A stretch of DNA of 20,404 nt from a virus: the IMG/VR virus record IMGVR_UViG_3300034375_000640, positions 1 through 20,404 of that record; one strand, given 5' to 3'. The notes below the pieces were generated by a model. The model was not told where the DNA came from. It was given only the letters and a program-made list of their open reading frames with translations, and did not search any database. Position 1 is the stretch's first letter. The number at the start of each line of letters is the position of its first letter. The position numbers and the translations under genes are program-made. This document shows positions 6,766 to 12,683 of the stretch, in pieces.

Positions 6766-8372
6766 AACTCAGTCTCCGGTGGATTAGGGTTGGCACACTC
6801 GTGGATACGTCCGGTAAACTTGTCGTACCGTAGCCAGCAAGCGGGTCCAGTTTCTCCAGCGTAGCGGTTCTTGAGTATGCGTACACACGTTGTGTTCCTA
6901 GTGTCCTCGTCCTCGTGTTGCTGGTTACGCTCCATGCCTATGACAATATCTGATAGCTGTGCGATAGACTGAGATCCCCTGAGATCCTGTAGGCTTATGC
7001 GGCCTCCGTCCTCGTGTGCTGTGCCAGAGGTACGCTTCAGGTGCGACACGAGGAACAGTGTGATTCCTGTCTCTGCCACCAGTGTGCGTAGCTTTGTCAT
7101 AATTTCGTCTATAGCCTTCCGTTCGTCCCCGTTCTCTTGAGAAGAAACCACGATGGACAGGTGGTCGAGGATGATGTATCGACAGTCACAGGCTTTTGCC
7201 ATGTGCCGTACTCTTGAAAGAAGCTCATCGGCAGACGTTGATCCCCAGTGGTCAAACAGGTAATAACGTCCAGAACCCATCGTTGCTTCCCAGTGAGGTC
7301 TAAGCTCATCAATAGGCGTATCTTCCTCCAAGTGTAGCCGCCTAGATGACGCCACCGACATAATTCCCAGAGCTGTCGTTGCGACATCTTCCTCGAGTGC
7401 AAGTACACCGATATTGGCGTCGGTTCTGTGGAGCAAATCGTACTCAAGCTCTCTGATAAACTGGGACTTTCCCATACCAGAACCGCTGGTGATAGTGACC
7501 AGTTCGTAGGGTCTGTGTCCTCTGGTGAGTTCATTGAGTCCGTCCCACGGATAAGGTATGCTCTGTACCTGACGCTTGTTTACCAGCGCCTCCCATGTGT
7601 CAGCACCAGCAATGATACCGTCCGGTCTGTACACCTTTGCGTCCCACCACGCCTGTGTAAACTCCTGCACCCTGTTAGCCATGAGCATTTCACTGGCGTC
7701 CTTCAGAGGCAGACTGCATATCTTCAGCTTGTTGGGACTAAACAGATCCTTGATCTGCTCTACTGCTAGTTCTCCTGCTTTGTCTTGGTCAAAACAAACG
7801 ACCACGTTATCGTAACCCTCAAGCCACTCTAGCTGTGCCTTGATCTCTTTTGATGCGCTAGACGCACCAGACCTCAGTGATACCACATCGTACTTGTGTC
7901 CGAACATTTCGTACACTGACATGGCGTCCAGTTCGCCCTCAGTGATCGTGACGTACTTCCCTTTGCCACGGCACTGCTTCTGACCAAACAGACCTACGTT
8001 AGACATTGAGCCTGACGACAGGAAGTCTTTGGTCTTGACGATGCGAGACTTGGCAGCAACTAACTCACCTGTGTCTACATCGTAGTACGGGTAGAAGTGC
8101 CGGGCTATCTTACCGTTAGCGTCGTACTCCACCGTGACCTGATACTTACCTACGGTCTTGGCAGACAAACGACGCTCTGGTATGCCAGCAACGACACCAC
8201 CCATGTTCAGGTTACTAGGTGTTGACACCTGTGTTTCCTCTCCTGTTTCACCGTTTACGTGATAGTCACAGTCGGCAGAAAAACAGTGGCGACCACCGTT
8301 AGAGTAGACCGCCACGTTGTTCCTACTGCCACACTTGGGACACTCCTCGTGGTGTAGGAATTTAGAGTCCAT
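6762..8372 (-). CDS. primase-helicase (T7 gp4-like)
   Basis: Makes RNA primers and unwinds DNA at the fork. The 536-residue protein has an N-terminal zinc finger (Cys11, Cys14, Cys30, Cys35), and a TOPRIM primase core with TEGELDA (Glu145) and FDQDKAG (Asp195, Asp197). A hexameric DnaB/RecA-type helicase follows, with Walker A GSGMGKS (297-303) and Walker B IILDHLS (Asp403). The length and domain order match full-length T7 gp4 (566 residues). ATG overlaps the SSB stop by one base. Its own stop overlaps the polymerase TTG start, so helicase and polymerase are probably coupled in translation. Confidence 0.95.
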   Translation of the reverse strand: MDSKFLHHEECPKCGSRNNVAVYSNGGRHCFSADCDYHVNGETGEETQVSTPSNLNMGGVVAGIPERRLSAKTVGKYQVTVEYDANGKIARHFYPYYDVDTGELVAAKSRIVKTKDFLSSGSMSNVGLFGQKQCRGKGKYVTITEGELDAMSVYEMFGHKYDVVSLRSGASSASKEIKAQLEWLEGYDNVVVCFDQDKAGELAVEQIKDLFSPNKLKICSLPLKDASEMLMANRVQEFTQAWWDAKVYRPDGIIAGADTWEALVNKRQVQSIPYPWDGLNELTRGHRPYELVTITSGSGMGKSQFIRELEYDLLHRTDANIGVLALEEDVATTALGIMSVASSRRLHLEEDTPIDELRPHWEATMGSGRYYLFDHWGSTSADELLSRVRHMAKACDCRYIILDHLSIVVSSQENGDERKAIDEIMTKLRTLVAETGITLFLVSHLKRTSGTAHEDGGRISLQDLRGSQSIAQLSDIVIGMERNQQHEDEDTRNTTCVRILKNRYAGETGPACWLRYDKFTGRIHECANPNPPETEF

Positions 8373-8746
8373 CAGAAGTCAACAGCTTCTGCTGAAACTT
8401 CTGCCTCCTCTAGCACCTTGACTGCTTCCAGATACGTTGGAGTACCGTGGACAGGGTGTGCTGGACCTGTCTTGTACTTCAGGCGCACACGAGAGTTGTA
8501 CGGAACCTCACCGTTGTACGCGTTGCCTTCGGCGTCGTACATACCGATGGTGTACTTAGACTTAAACTTACGCTGCTTGTTGCCTTCGTAGTCCTTGATC
8601 TTGACACCCTGTGCCGCCAGTGTAGCCGCATCGTCCTCAGACATGGTAATGGTCATGCTGAACGTGCCAGTGTCCTGACCGTTGAACACATCGTGCTTGG
8701 TGACGTTTGAGAAGTTCACCACACCTTCGATTACTTGACTTGACAT
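8372..8746 (-). CDS. single-stranded DNA-binding protein (T7 gp2.5-like)
   Basis: Coats ssDNA at the replication fork and contacts polymerase and helicase. The 124-residue protein shows an OB-fold-like mix of strands and a C-terminal acidic tail ending in an aromatic residue (EEAEVSAEAVDF). This is the hallmark of T7 gp2.5, whose tail ends in Asp-Phe. T7 gp2.5 is 232 residues, so this is a compact version. The frame is open further upstream to 8791, but that start would lie before the predicted transcription start. The internal ATG (MSSQVIEG) has a GAGGA ribosome site and follows the leader. First gene of the replication operon. Confidence 0.82.
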   Translation of the reverse strand: MSSQVIEGVVNFSNVTKHDVFNGQDTGTFSMTITMSEDDAATLAAQGVKIKDYEGNKQRKFKSKYTIGMYDAEGNAYNGEVPYNSRVRLKYKTGPAHPVHGTPTYLEAVKVLEEAEVSAEAVDF

Positions 8747-8768
8747 AATGAGATAATCCTCGTTGTTG

Positions 8769-8789
8769 AAAAAGAGTTCCCGAAGGAAC
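8769..8789 (-). terminator. UUCG hairpin with U-tract in the SSB leader (attenuator, terminator or 5' stabiliser)
   Basis: The minus-strand RNA would fold as GUUCC-UUCG-GGAAC, a 5-bp stem capped by an extra-stable UUCG tetraloop, followed two bases later by five U. It resembles a short intrinsic terminator for transcripts arriving from the early genes. For transcripts starting at the local promoter it would be the very 5' end of the mRNA and could protect it. The sequence alone does not say which role applies. Confidence 0.55.
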
Positions 8790-8795
8790 ACCTAT

Positions 8796-8824
8796 AGTAT
8801 ACTACATCCCTCCTCTAATTGCAA
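8796..8824 (-). promoter_or_regulatory. sigma-70 promoter of the replication operon
   Basis: Minus strand: TTGCAA, 17-base spacer, TATACT (4 of 6 and 5 of 6 to consensus). It lies in the 78-base gap between the early small genes and SSB. Transcription would start about 8789, right at the base of the UUCG hairpin. Confidence 0.65.
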
Positions 8825-9094
8825 CTAGATGTTTACCCAACCGTAATTATTCACAACTTTAATTGATATGTACCCGTCAGGATGAAACTCGTAGGCTTCT
8901 TTCAGCGTCTCAATAACTTTAAGTACTGCCTGATCTAGCTCTGGCCTCATGTGTGCGCCCATGAACGGGATACGCCCTAATTCCTGCAGCGATTGATCTG
9001 ACTGATGTTCGTATACAATGATCTCACAGTCGTACCACAAGTCAGCTTCAGTAACTTTAGTTTCTACTTTAGTTTCTCCTGTAGTATTATCCAT
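8825..9094 (-). CDS. hypothetical early protein (89 residues)
   Basis: Unrecognised soluble protein, acidic in its first half, with alternating strand-like and helical segments (EADLWYDCEIIVYEH, then LDQAVLKVIETLKEAYEF). ATG follows an AAGGA site at a normal distance. It is the last gene of the small early cluster before the promoter of the replication operon. No membrane segment, signal peptide or metal motif is visible. Confidence 0.75.
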   Translation of the reverse strand: MDNTTGETKVETKVTEADLWYDCEIIVYEHQSDQSLQELGRIPFMGAHMRPELDQAVLKVIETLKEAYEFHPDGYISIKVVNNYGWVNI

Positions 9095-9121
9095 TAGTAT
9101 ATATCCTTTAGTTATTAATCT

Positions 9122-9352
9122 TTAGTAGTTCTTAATACTACTTAAGATGTTATCATAGTTTTCCTGTAATTGCAACACATCATCCTGTGAAATACTACCG
9201 TCAATATCTATTGACTCCATGTTATCTAGTTCCCAGTGTGCAGCAATGGATACTGTCAAACATTCTGTACACAGGTCATAGTGTACTCCGTTGGCGTCCT
9301 TCTTCAGTAGTTCTACGTCATCCAGGATAACATCACACGCTTTACATCTCAT
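9122..9352 (-). CDS. small zinc-ribbon-like protein
   Basis: A 76-residue protein with two Cys pairs, CKAC (3-6) and CTEC (28-31), spaced as in a zinc ribbon, followed by an acidic helical tail. It could bind nucleic acid or a host protein, and I recognise no family. The ATG chosen overlaps the end of the upstream gene, with GGAG nine bases before it. A TTG five codons earlier is also in frame, but the ribosome site fits the ATG better. Part of the coupled run of early genes. Confidence 0.75.
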   Translation of the reverse strand: MRCKACDVILDDVELLKKDANGVHYDLCTECLTVSIAAHWELDNMESIDIDGSISQDDVLQLQENYDNILSSIKNY

Positions 9353-9542
9353 CAGGGTAATCTCCAAATACTTGGCTATAAGCCTTTACTAACTGGTTGT
9401 AGCTCATATCACGGTACTTTTGTCGTAACACAGTACGGGCTATGTTTAGTGTCTCAGCAAATCCTATGAACCCTAGCTCGTACTCTGCTATGTCACAGAT
9501 CATCTGCTCTTGTGTAAGATCTGGTTCTTTGTAGTCATCCAT
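9342..9542 (-). CDS. hypothetical early protein (66 residues)
   Basis: Unrecognised 66-residue acidic, mostly helical protein (EQMICDIAEYELGFIGFAETL and a second helix ending NQLVKAYSQVF). ATG follows AGGA at eight to nine bases and comes immediately after the stop of a tiny membrane-peptide gene. It overlaps the zinc-ribbon gene downstream by 11 bases, consistent with coupled translation in one early transcript. Confidence 0.75.
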   Translation of the reverse strand: MDDYKEPDLTQEQMICDIAEYELGFIGFAETLNIARTVLRQKYRDMSYNQLVKAYSQVFGDYPDEM

Positions 9543-9665
9543 TTACAAGTCCTCTTGCTTAGGTACTGTGTCTGTCCAATCATAAGTCACTGAAATATAT
9601 AACATTAGCGGCAGCCAAAGAGGTGCAGTGATAAACGCAATCGCTATTGCAAGTATACGGTACAC
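9543..9665 (-). CDS. tiny membrane protein C of the early cassette (40 residues)
   Basis: GTG start, seven bases after a GGGAG site and one base past the stop of the preceding mini-gene. Residues 4-25 form a clear membrane segment (ILAIAIAFITAPLWLPLML), followed by a short polar tail (DWTDTVPKQEDL), so the protein probably spans the inner membrane once. Its stop directly abuts the next ATG. No family is recognised. Small early phage membrane peptides can act on host membrane functions, but nothing here identifies a target. Confidence 0.6.
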   Translation of the reverse strand: MYRILAIAIAFITAPLWLPLMLYISVTYDWTDTVPKQEDL

Positions 9666-9666
9666 A

Positions 9667-9729
9667 CTAATCTCCCATCAAAATTTGAAATAAAATAAAA
9701 ATTATAACAGCCACGGCAACAAATGTCAC
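9667..9729 (-). CDS. tiny membrane peptide B of the early cassette (20 residues)
   Basis: A 20-residue, almost wholly hydrophobic peptide (TFVAVAVIIFILFQILMGD after the start) beginning with GTG. The start overlaps the stop of mini-gene A as GTGA, and a perfect AGGAGG lies four bases upstream, one of the strongest ribosome sites in the window. The length suits a single membrane helix. The strong site and tight overlap support real translation despite the size. No family can be assigned. Confidence 0.55.
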   Translation of the reverse strand: MTFVAVAVIIFILFQILMGD

Positions 9730-9842
9730 GTTTCCTCCTGTTCGCATAGTTCCTCGACGTACGGACATTCGTTGACCCTGTTGGGGTGCTCTACTTCGAC
9801 GTACGTAAACCACACCACTAGGGCTATCATTGGTAGTAACAT
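9726..9842 (-). CDS. tiny membrane protein A of the early cassette (38 residues)
   Basis: ATG overlaps the stop of the preceding gene (TAATG). The first 13 residues are hydrophobic (MLLPMIALVVWFT), then the chain turns acidic with two cysteines (NECPYVEELCEQEE). It could be a short membrane-anchored peptide or a cleaved signal. The ribosome site is not distinct, so it may rely on re-initiation after the upstream gene. Confidence 0.5.
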   Translation of the reverse strand: MLLPMIALVVWFTYVEVEHPNRVNECPYVEELCEQEET

Positions 9843-10315
9843 TAGACTGCCTCCTGTCCGTACCAGCGCATAGGTATGCCTCTGGCGTCCCAATCGTCTG
9901 CCTTGAAATTATAGTACACCTGATAGCCTAGCACAGCATCATCACGTTTGCACTCGTCTGGCATACACTGAGGCGGATCAGTGAAACCACCGTCAGGGAT
10001 GCCTCTAGGAGCCTCTGTAAGCGTCTCTGAGTGCTTTTGTATGGTAGCGTGTACCTTACCATAGCGTCTCGTGTATTCGTCTCCTAGAGCCTCCAGATGC
10101 CTCCTGAGCCACCTGTAGTTTTGACTGCTAGCCCTAGCCCAGACTGCGCTAGGGTGGTTCTTGTGGGTGCTCTTGTAGGCCACCTGTTTACCGTCTAGCT
10201 CGTTGTGTGCCGTAGAGAGTAACTGTGCCGTCTCTAGTATCATTTTGACTACGTGACGGTCACATTGCAGCCTAGCGGCCTCGTGTGGGTCACGGTCTAG
10301 GTAAAATATGTTCAT
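9842..10315 (-). CDS. conserved phage protein of unknown function (157 residues)
   Basis: The N-terminus MNIFYLDRDPHEAARL, with CDRHVVKMILETAQLLS next, resembles a protein I know to recur as a hypothetical in many T4-like and marine phages, but I know of no proven function. The conserved-looking Asp, Cys, His and Lys residues in the first 30 positions might form an active site. The central part is basic and helical (NYRWLRRHLEALGDEYTRRYG). I chose the ATG overlapping the upstream stop as ATGA with GGGGA eight bases before it, not the one five codons earlier inside the neighbour. The tiny membrane-protein cassette follows directly. Confidence 0.8.
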   Translation of the reverse strand: MNIFYLDRDPHEAARLQCDRHVVKMILETAQLLSTAHNELDGKQVAYKSTHKNHPSAVWARASSQNYRWLRRHLEALGDEYTRRYGKVHATIQKHSETLTEAPRGIPDGGFTDPPQCMPDECKRDDAVLGYQVYYNFKADDWDARGIPMRWYGQEAV

Positions 10316-10551
10316 ATCTCTGTTCCCCATTCATCCGGTGCGTACTTATAAAATTTGTTCATCTGGTCCTCGTATGCACAAGTATCACATAATCCCGTAT
10401 CGGTGGCAACGCTGTCAACTATCTCGTAGCAACCGTCGCAAACGTGGGTGTACTCTATGTAATCAATGCGCTTATACGGTCCAGTGCCGTCACAGTAGTG
10501 ACTGTAATCGTTGTAAGGGTCATCTGTTATGCTGCAGTTCATCTTGCTCAT
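10312..10551 (-). CDS. small zinc-binding protein (two CxxC pairs)
   Basis: A 79-residue acidic protein with CDGC (38-41) and CDTC (55-58), a likely zinc ribbon, plus two further cysteines near the N-terminus (6 and 20). I recognise no family. The start is set by GAGGAG eight bases upstream and by the ATGA overlap with the preceding mini-gene. A longer frame reaching 10617 lacks a ribosome site. The stop overlaps the next gene as ATGA. Confidence 0.72.
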   Translation of the reverse strand: MSKMNCSITDDPYNDYSHYCDGTGPYKRIDYIEYTHVCDGCYEIVDSVATDTGLCDTCAYEDQMNKFYKYAPDEWGTEI

Positions 10552-10637
10552 GCGTTCATCTCCTCGCTGAATATTAACCATGCCACCAGTACTAGGCAAC
10601 CAAAGCCCCAGAGCCAAATTGTATCGGGTTCACACAT
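10548..10637 (-). CDS. tiny membrane peptide (29 residues)
   Basis: Encodes a single hydrophobic, Trp-rich span (TIWLWGFGCLVLVAWLIF) with a short polar N-terminus and acidic C-terminus. ATG lies eight bases after AGAGG, which overlaps the stop of the preceding gene. Its own TGA overlaps the next start as ATGA. Such packing on both sides supports real translation. Function unknown. Confidence 0.6.
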   Translation of the reverse strand: MCEPDTIWLWGFGCLVLVAWLIFSEEMNA

Positions 10638-10641
10638 GTTA

Positions 10642-10848
10642 TCACCTCTCTAATTGTCTAACCAAGTTGTCGTATATCTCCCGACCGTTTTCCGTTAACG
10701 CCTCGTATGTCACGCCACCGAAACCCGGACGGTATCCCATTCGTTGCAGTCTGCCGAATATGGCGTACTCTGGGGACCACTGCCCACCGTGGTAATCTGT
10801 GGCGAACGCGTGGTACGCCTCGCAAATGTCGAATCTGTCGAAATACAT
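10642..10848 (-). CDS. hypothetical early protein (68 residues)
   Basis: Unrecognised compact soluble protein. It begins MYFDRFDICEAYHAF, has a Gly/Tyr/Arg-rich middle and ends in a helix (NGREIYDNLVRQLER). ATG follows a GAGGG site. The stop codon region doubles as the ribosome site of the 29-residue membrane peptide that follows. Nothing indicates an enzyme. Confidence 0.72.
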   Translation of the reverse strand: MYFDRFDICEAYHAFATDYHGGQWSPEYAIFGRLQRMGYRPGFGGVTYEALTENGREIYDNLVRQLER

Positions 10849-10852
10849 AATT

Positions 10853-10909
10853 TTACCCTCTGTTCGTTGATTGGTTTACCAGTGAACCCAGAGCGTACCC
10901 TAGGCCCAC
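10853..10909 (-). CDS. possible 18-residue membrane peptide
   Basis: A GTG-started frame of 18 residues (VGLGYALGSLVNQS core) lies between two accepted genes. It is preceded by a perfect AGGAGG, though 11 bases away, which is long. The hydrophobic start resembles the other mini-genes of this cluster. A weak candidate, kept because the strong ribosome site otherwise serves no gene. Confidence 0.3.
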   Translation of the reverse strand: MGLGYALGSLVNQSTNRG

Positions 10910-10924
10910 CAGAAAAACAACCTC

Positions 10925-11113
10925 CTATTTGTCCGTTATTGATACGTTGACCCGCTTCTGTGGCTTCCTCAGGCTCACGTACAGGCTAAACAACCCAGCG
11001 TGGAACCCGTGGAAGCACTCGCCCCGCTTGTATGCCACTGGGCGCTTGTGTGCAACCCTGCGACGTAGGATGAACGAACGGCCTAGTACTTTTGTTCGTG
11101 TGATGTTTTCCAT
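10925..11113 (-). CDS. small basic hypothetical protein (62 residues)
   Basis: Strongly basic (many Arg and Lys) with clusters such as SFILRRRVAHKRPVAYKRG. It is possibly nucleic-acid binding, and I recognise no family. ATG has an AAGGAG site at normal distance. An opposite-strand frame covers the same stretch but has no ribosome site and sits against the local gene direction, so this strand is preferred. The stop directly precedes an AGGAGG. Confidence 0.6.
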   Translation of the reverse strand: MENITRTKVLGRSFILRRRVAHKRPVAYKRGECFHGFHAGLFSLYVSLRKPQKRVNVSITDK

Positions 11114-11125
11114 GTTTTAGTCTCC

Positions 11126-11386
11126 TTAGCTATACGCTAGTTGGTCTTGGTAGTTTTCATCGAATAGGTCTTCGATTGTGTCAATCTGCCATACTGCGCC
11201 ATCCGGTGTCAACTCTGGCAACTCGTGCAGTAATTCGTGGATAGCTTGCTGCCTAGTGCAAACCATGTAGACCGCTAGTTCTACTTTATTTTGCATTAGG
11301 TTATACAAGCCCTCGTCGTTGTTTAACCACAGCGCAGTATTCCAGTGGTCGTATGACTCGTATCCGTTGTATGTTGTGTTTGACAT
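11126..11386 (-). CDS. conserved early phage protein (86 residues)
   Basis: Acidic 86-residue protein starting MSNTTYNGYESYDHWNTALW, with a Trp/Asn-rich first third and a helical remainder (RQQAIHELLHELPEL). Similar small proteins occur in many phages as an uncharacterised family, and I cannot give a function. ATG follows GAGGA at eight bases. Its start region is nearly identical to that of the gene at 11560-11751. Confidence 0.78.
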   Translation of the reverse strand: MSNTTYNGYESYDHWNTALWLNNDEGLYNLMQNKVELAVYMVCTRQQAIHELLHELPELTPDGAVWQIDTIEDLFDENYQDQLAYS

Positions 11387-11389
11387 GGT

Positions 11390-11557
11390 TTAGTCCTCGT
11401 GCCAGTAAAGACGCTCGCCGTATATAGGCTTAAGCGTGTTTAGTATGGGTACTATGTACTTTGCGGCATAATCATCTAAATTTAAACTAGGGTCAAATTC
11501 AGATTTTATTGTCATTACTATGTCGCCGTTTTCCGTTACTATGTCGTAAGTATACAT
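11390..11557 (-). CDS. hypothetical early protein (55 residues)
   Basis: Starts MYTYDIVTENGDIVMTIK and ends GERLYWHED. It is acidic and likely a small strand-helix fold, not recognised. ATG lies three bases after the stop of the upstream gene and about nine bases after GGGGA. Its stop is followed three bases later by the next ATG, and its last codons contain that gene's GAGGA site. Without this gene there would be an unexplained hole in an otherwise gapless cluster. Confidence 0.7.
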   Translation of the reverse strand: MYTYDIVTENGDIVMTIKSEFDPSLNLDDYAAKYIVPILNTLKPIYGERLYWHED

Positions 11558-11559
11558 GA

Positions 11560-11751
11560 TTAAATTCCCCTAGTGTCTAGCACTATTTCTGTGGCGATAC
11601 CCTGCACCGAATACATGAGATCATAAGAATATAACCTATTCTCCGCACCTGCATAAGTCTCATGGGCAGAGACTAGTCTACTGTCTACCCTAAACTCCCA
11701 AAGACCGCTAATGTCGTTTTTGGCTACTCTTAAATGTCTAGTGTTTGACAT
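11560..11751 (-). CDS. hypothetical early protein (63 residues)
   Basis: Unrecognised 63-residue protein (MSNTRHLRVAKND at the start), likely strand-rich with a conserved-looking LWEFRVDSRLVS segment. It could be a small regulatory or host-takeover protein, but there is no direct evidence. ATG follows GAGGG at eight bases. The gene is preceded by an 84-base gap holding short ACGAAACAT-like repeats. Confidence 0.7.
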   Translation of the reverse strand: MSNTRHLRVAKNDISGLWEFRVDSRLVSAHETYAGAENRLYSYDLMYSVQGIATEIVLDTRGI

Positions 11752-11835
11752 GGTTTAACCCTCGTTTCATATGTTTCGTATGTTTCGTGTGTTTAATAGT
11801 GGACACCGTATAGATGCCCACCGTTAAACAACCCC

Positions 11836-12063
11836 TTAAGCAAACTCTGCCATAGCTTGATTCATCACCACGCGCATCTCTTCCTGATAGTCTTGGTGGC
11901 GGCTGTAGAAGTCCTCAGAGATTCGCCCTGAGTCAATCAGGCTGGTCACCTGTTCTTCTGTGGCGTAGTAGAGCGCACCCCAGTCGCCGTTGTTTAAGTC
12001 TGTTGCGATGCTTTCGAGTGTTGCTTTTTTGCCTTCGCTAATTCGCTGTTCTGTTTTGCTCAT
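11836..12063 (-). CDS. first gene of the early minus-strand block (75 residues)
   Basis: Acidic, helical 75-residue protein (MSKTEQRISEGKKATLESIA at the start, with a later EEMRVVMNQAMAEF helix). I do not recognise it. ATG follows AAGGA at nine bases. It lies closest to the central intergenic region, so it is probably the first early gene expressed. Its promoter is not clear, because no good sigma-70 match is visible just upstream. Confidence 0.75.
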   Translation of the reverse strand: MSKTEQRISEGKKATLESIATDLNNGDWGALYYATEEQVTSLIDSGRISEDFYSRHQDYQEEMRVVMNQAMAEFA

Positions 12064-12269
12064 GTCTCTGCATCCTTTTGGGGGTGGCGTGTGTCCCCTG
12101 TCGCCATGTGTGTATATTGAGGCCTAGCGAGGCAGAACACAAGTGTAAATATTACCACGTTTGGACTATTGACAGCCTAGCACGTTGTATGCTTGCGATT
12201 AGCCAGAGGGTCCTACCACGGCTCACACACTCGTGTCTACGTAAATATTCACAAGTTACAGCTCCCGAT

Positions 12270-12439
12270 GTTGGCATGAGTTTTGCCTATGCAATATCTG
12301 TGCCAACTTTGGGGGCCTCTCGTGTTGGCACGAGTCTTGCATTAGCAATAAGTGTGCCAATGTTGGTGGCCTCTTGTGTTGGCACGAGTTTTGCATTAGC
12401 AAGATCCATGCCAACTCTGGGGTGCCCCTTGTGTTGACA
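12270..12439. repeat. 54-bp tandem repeat array, each full unit able to form a hairpin
   Basis: Full units start at 12270, 12324 and 12378, and a degenerate half unit starts at 12433, so the period is 54, 54, 55. Each full unit carries a 38-base inverted repeat: GTTGGCA, about 24 bases, TGCCAAC (the last base is T in unit 2). Nested inside is TTGC-4 bases-GCAA. The 16-base linkers (GGCCTCTCGT-like) are also similar, so whole units were duplicated. Outer arms are conserved better than the interior. Confidence 0.85.
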
Positions 12440-12644
12440 CGGGGGGAGGGGGTTGACTCGTGTTGATTATAGTTGTAGCCTCCCAAGTTCACAAGAGAGT
12501 AAATTTAGGAAAAAAATAGGCACTATTCATGTTACTTATGTCCTCCTCAACACCCTGTTTTACCTCGTGTTTACCCACGGGTGAGCCAAAAGTACTAAAT
12601 ACGTTGCTGCTTATTACCATTTGTGATAGATTTACGTAAAATAA

Positions 12645-12683
12645 TGCTTGACTTTTGAGTAAAAATATGGTAAAATATAGAGT
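12645..12683 (+). promoter_or_regulatory. late promoter copy 1 (sigma-70 type)
   Basis: TTGACT at 12648-12653, a 17-base spacer ending TGG (extended -10), and TAAAAT at 12671-12676. It drives the terminase, lysis and head genes after a leader of about 135 bases. The 39-base block matches copy 2 at 18659 in all but four positions. Confidence 0.8.

Noticed and set aside
8747-8791. Fifteen-residue N-terminal extension of the SSB
   Set aside because: It would start upstream of or at the predicted transcription start, cover the UUCG hairpin and lack a ribosome site. The ATG at 8746 has GAGGA.
10929-11120. Plus-strand 63-residue frame
   Set aside because: It mirrors the minus-strand basic gene, has no ribosome site, and opposes every neighbour.
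12090-12125. Early promoter on the minus strand just upstream of 12063
   Set aside because: The best matches reach only three or four of six bases at -10 with no good -35, so I did not annotate one.
12270-12439. CRISPR array
   Set aside because: The linkers between the 38-base palindromic parts are similar to one another, not unique spacers, and only three units exist with no cas genes nearby. The Cas4-like gene belongs to the replication block.
12078-12492. Open frames on both strands across the 54-bp repeats, giving 18-residue repetitive proteins
   Set aside because: A 54-base period keeps any frame open once one unit is open. Both frames lack ribosome sites, the minus one starts with an unsupported GTG, and the palindromic arms explain the sequence better as a DNA or RNA structure.
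12531-12641. Plus-strand frame of 36 codons before the first late promoter
   Set aside because: No ribosome site, upstream of the promoter, and composition unlike the phage genes.
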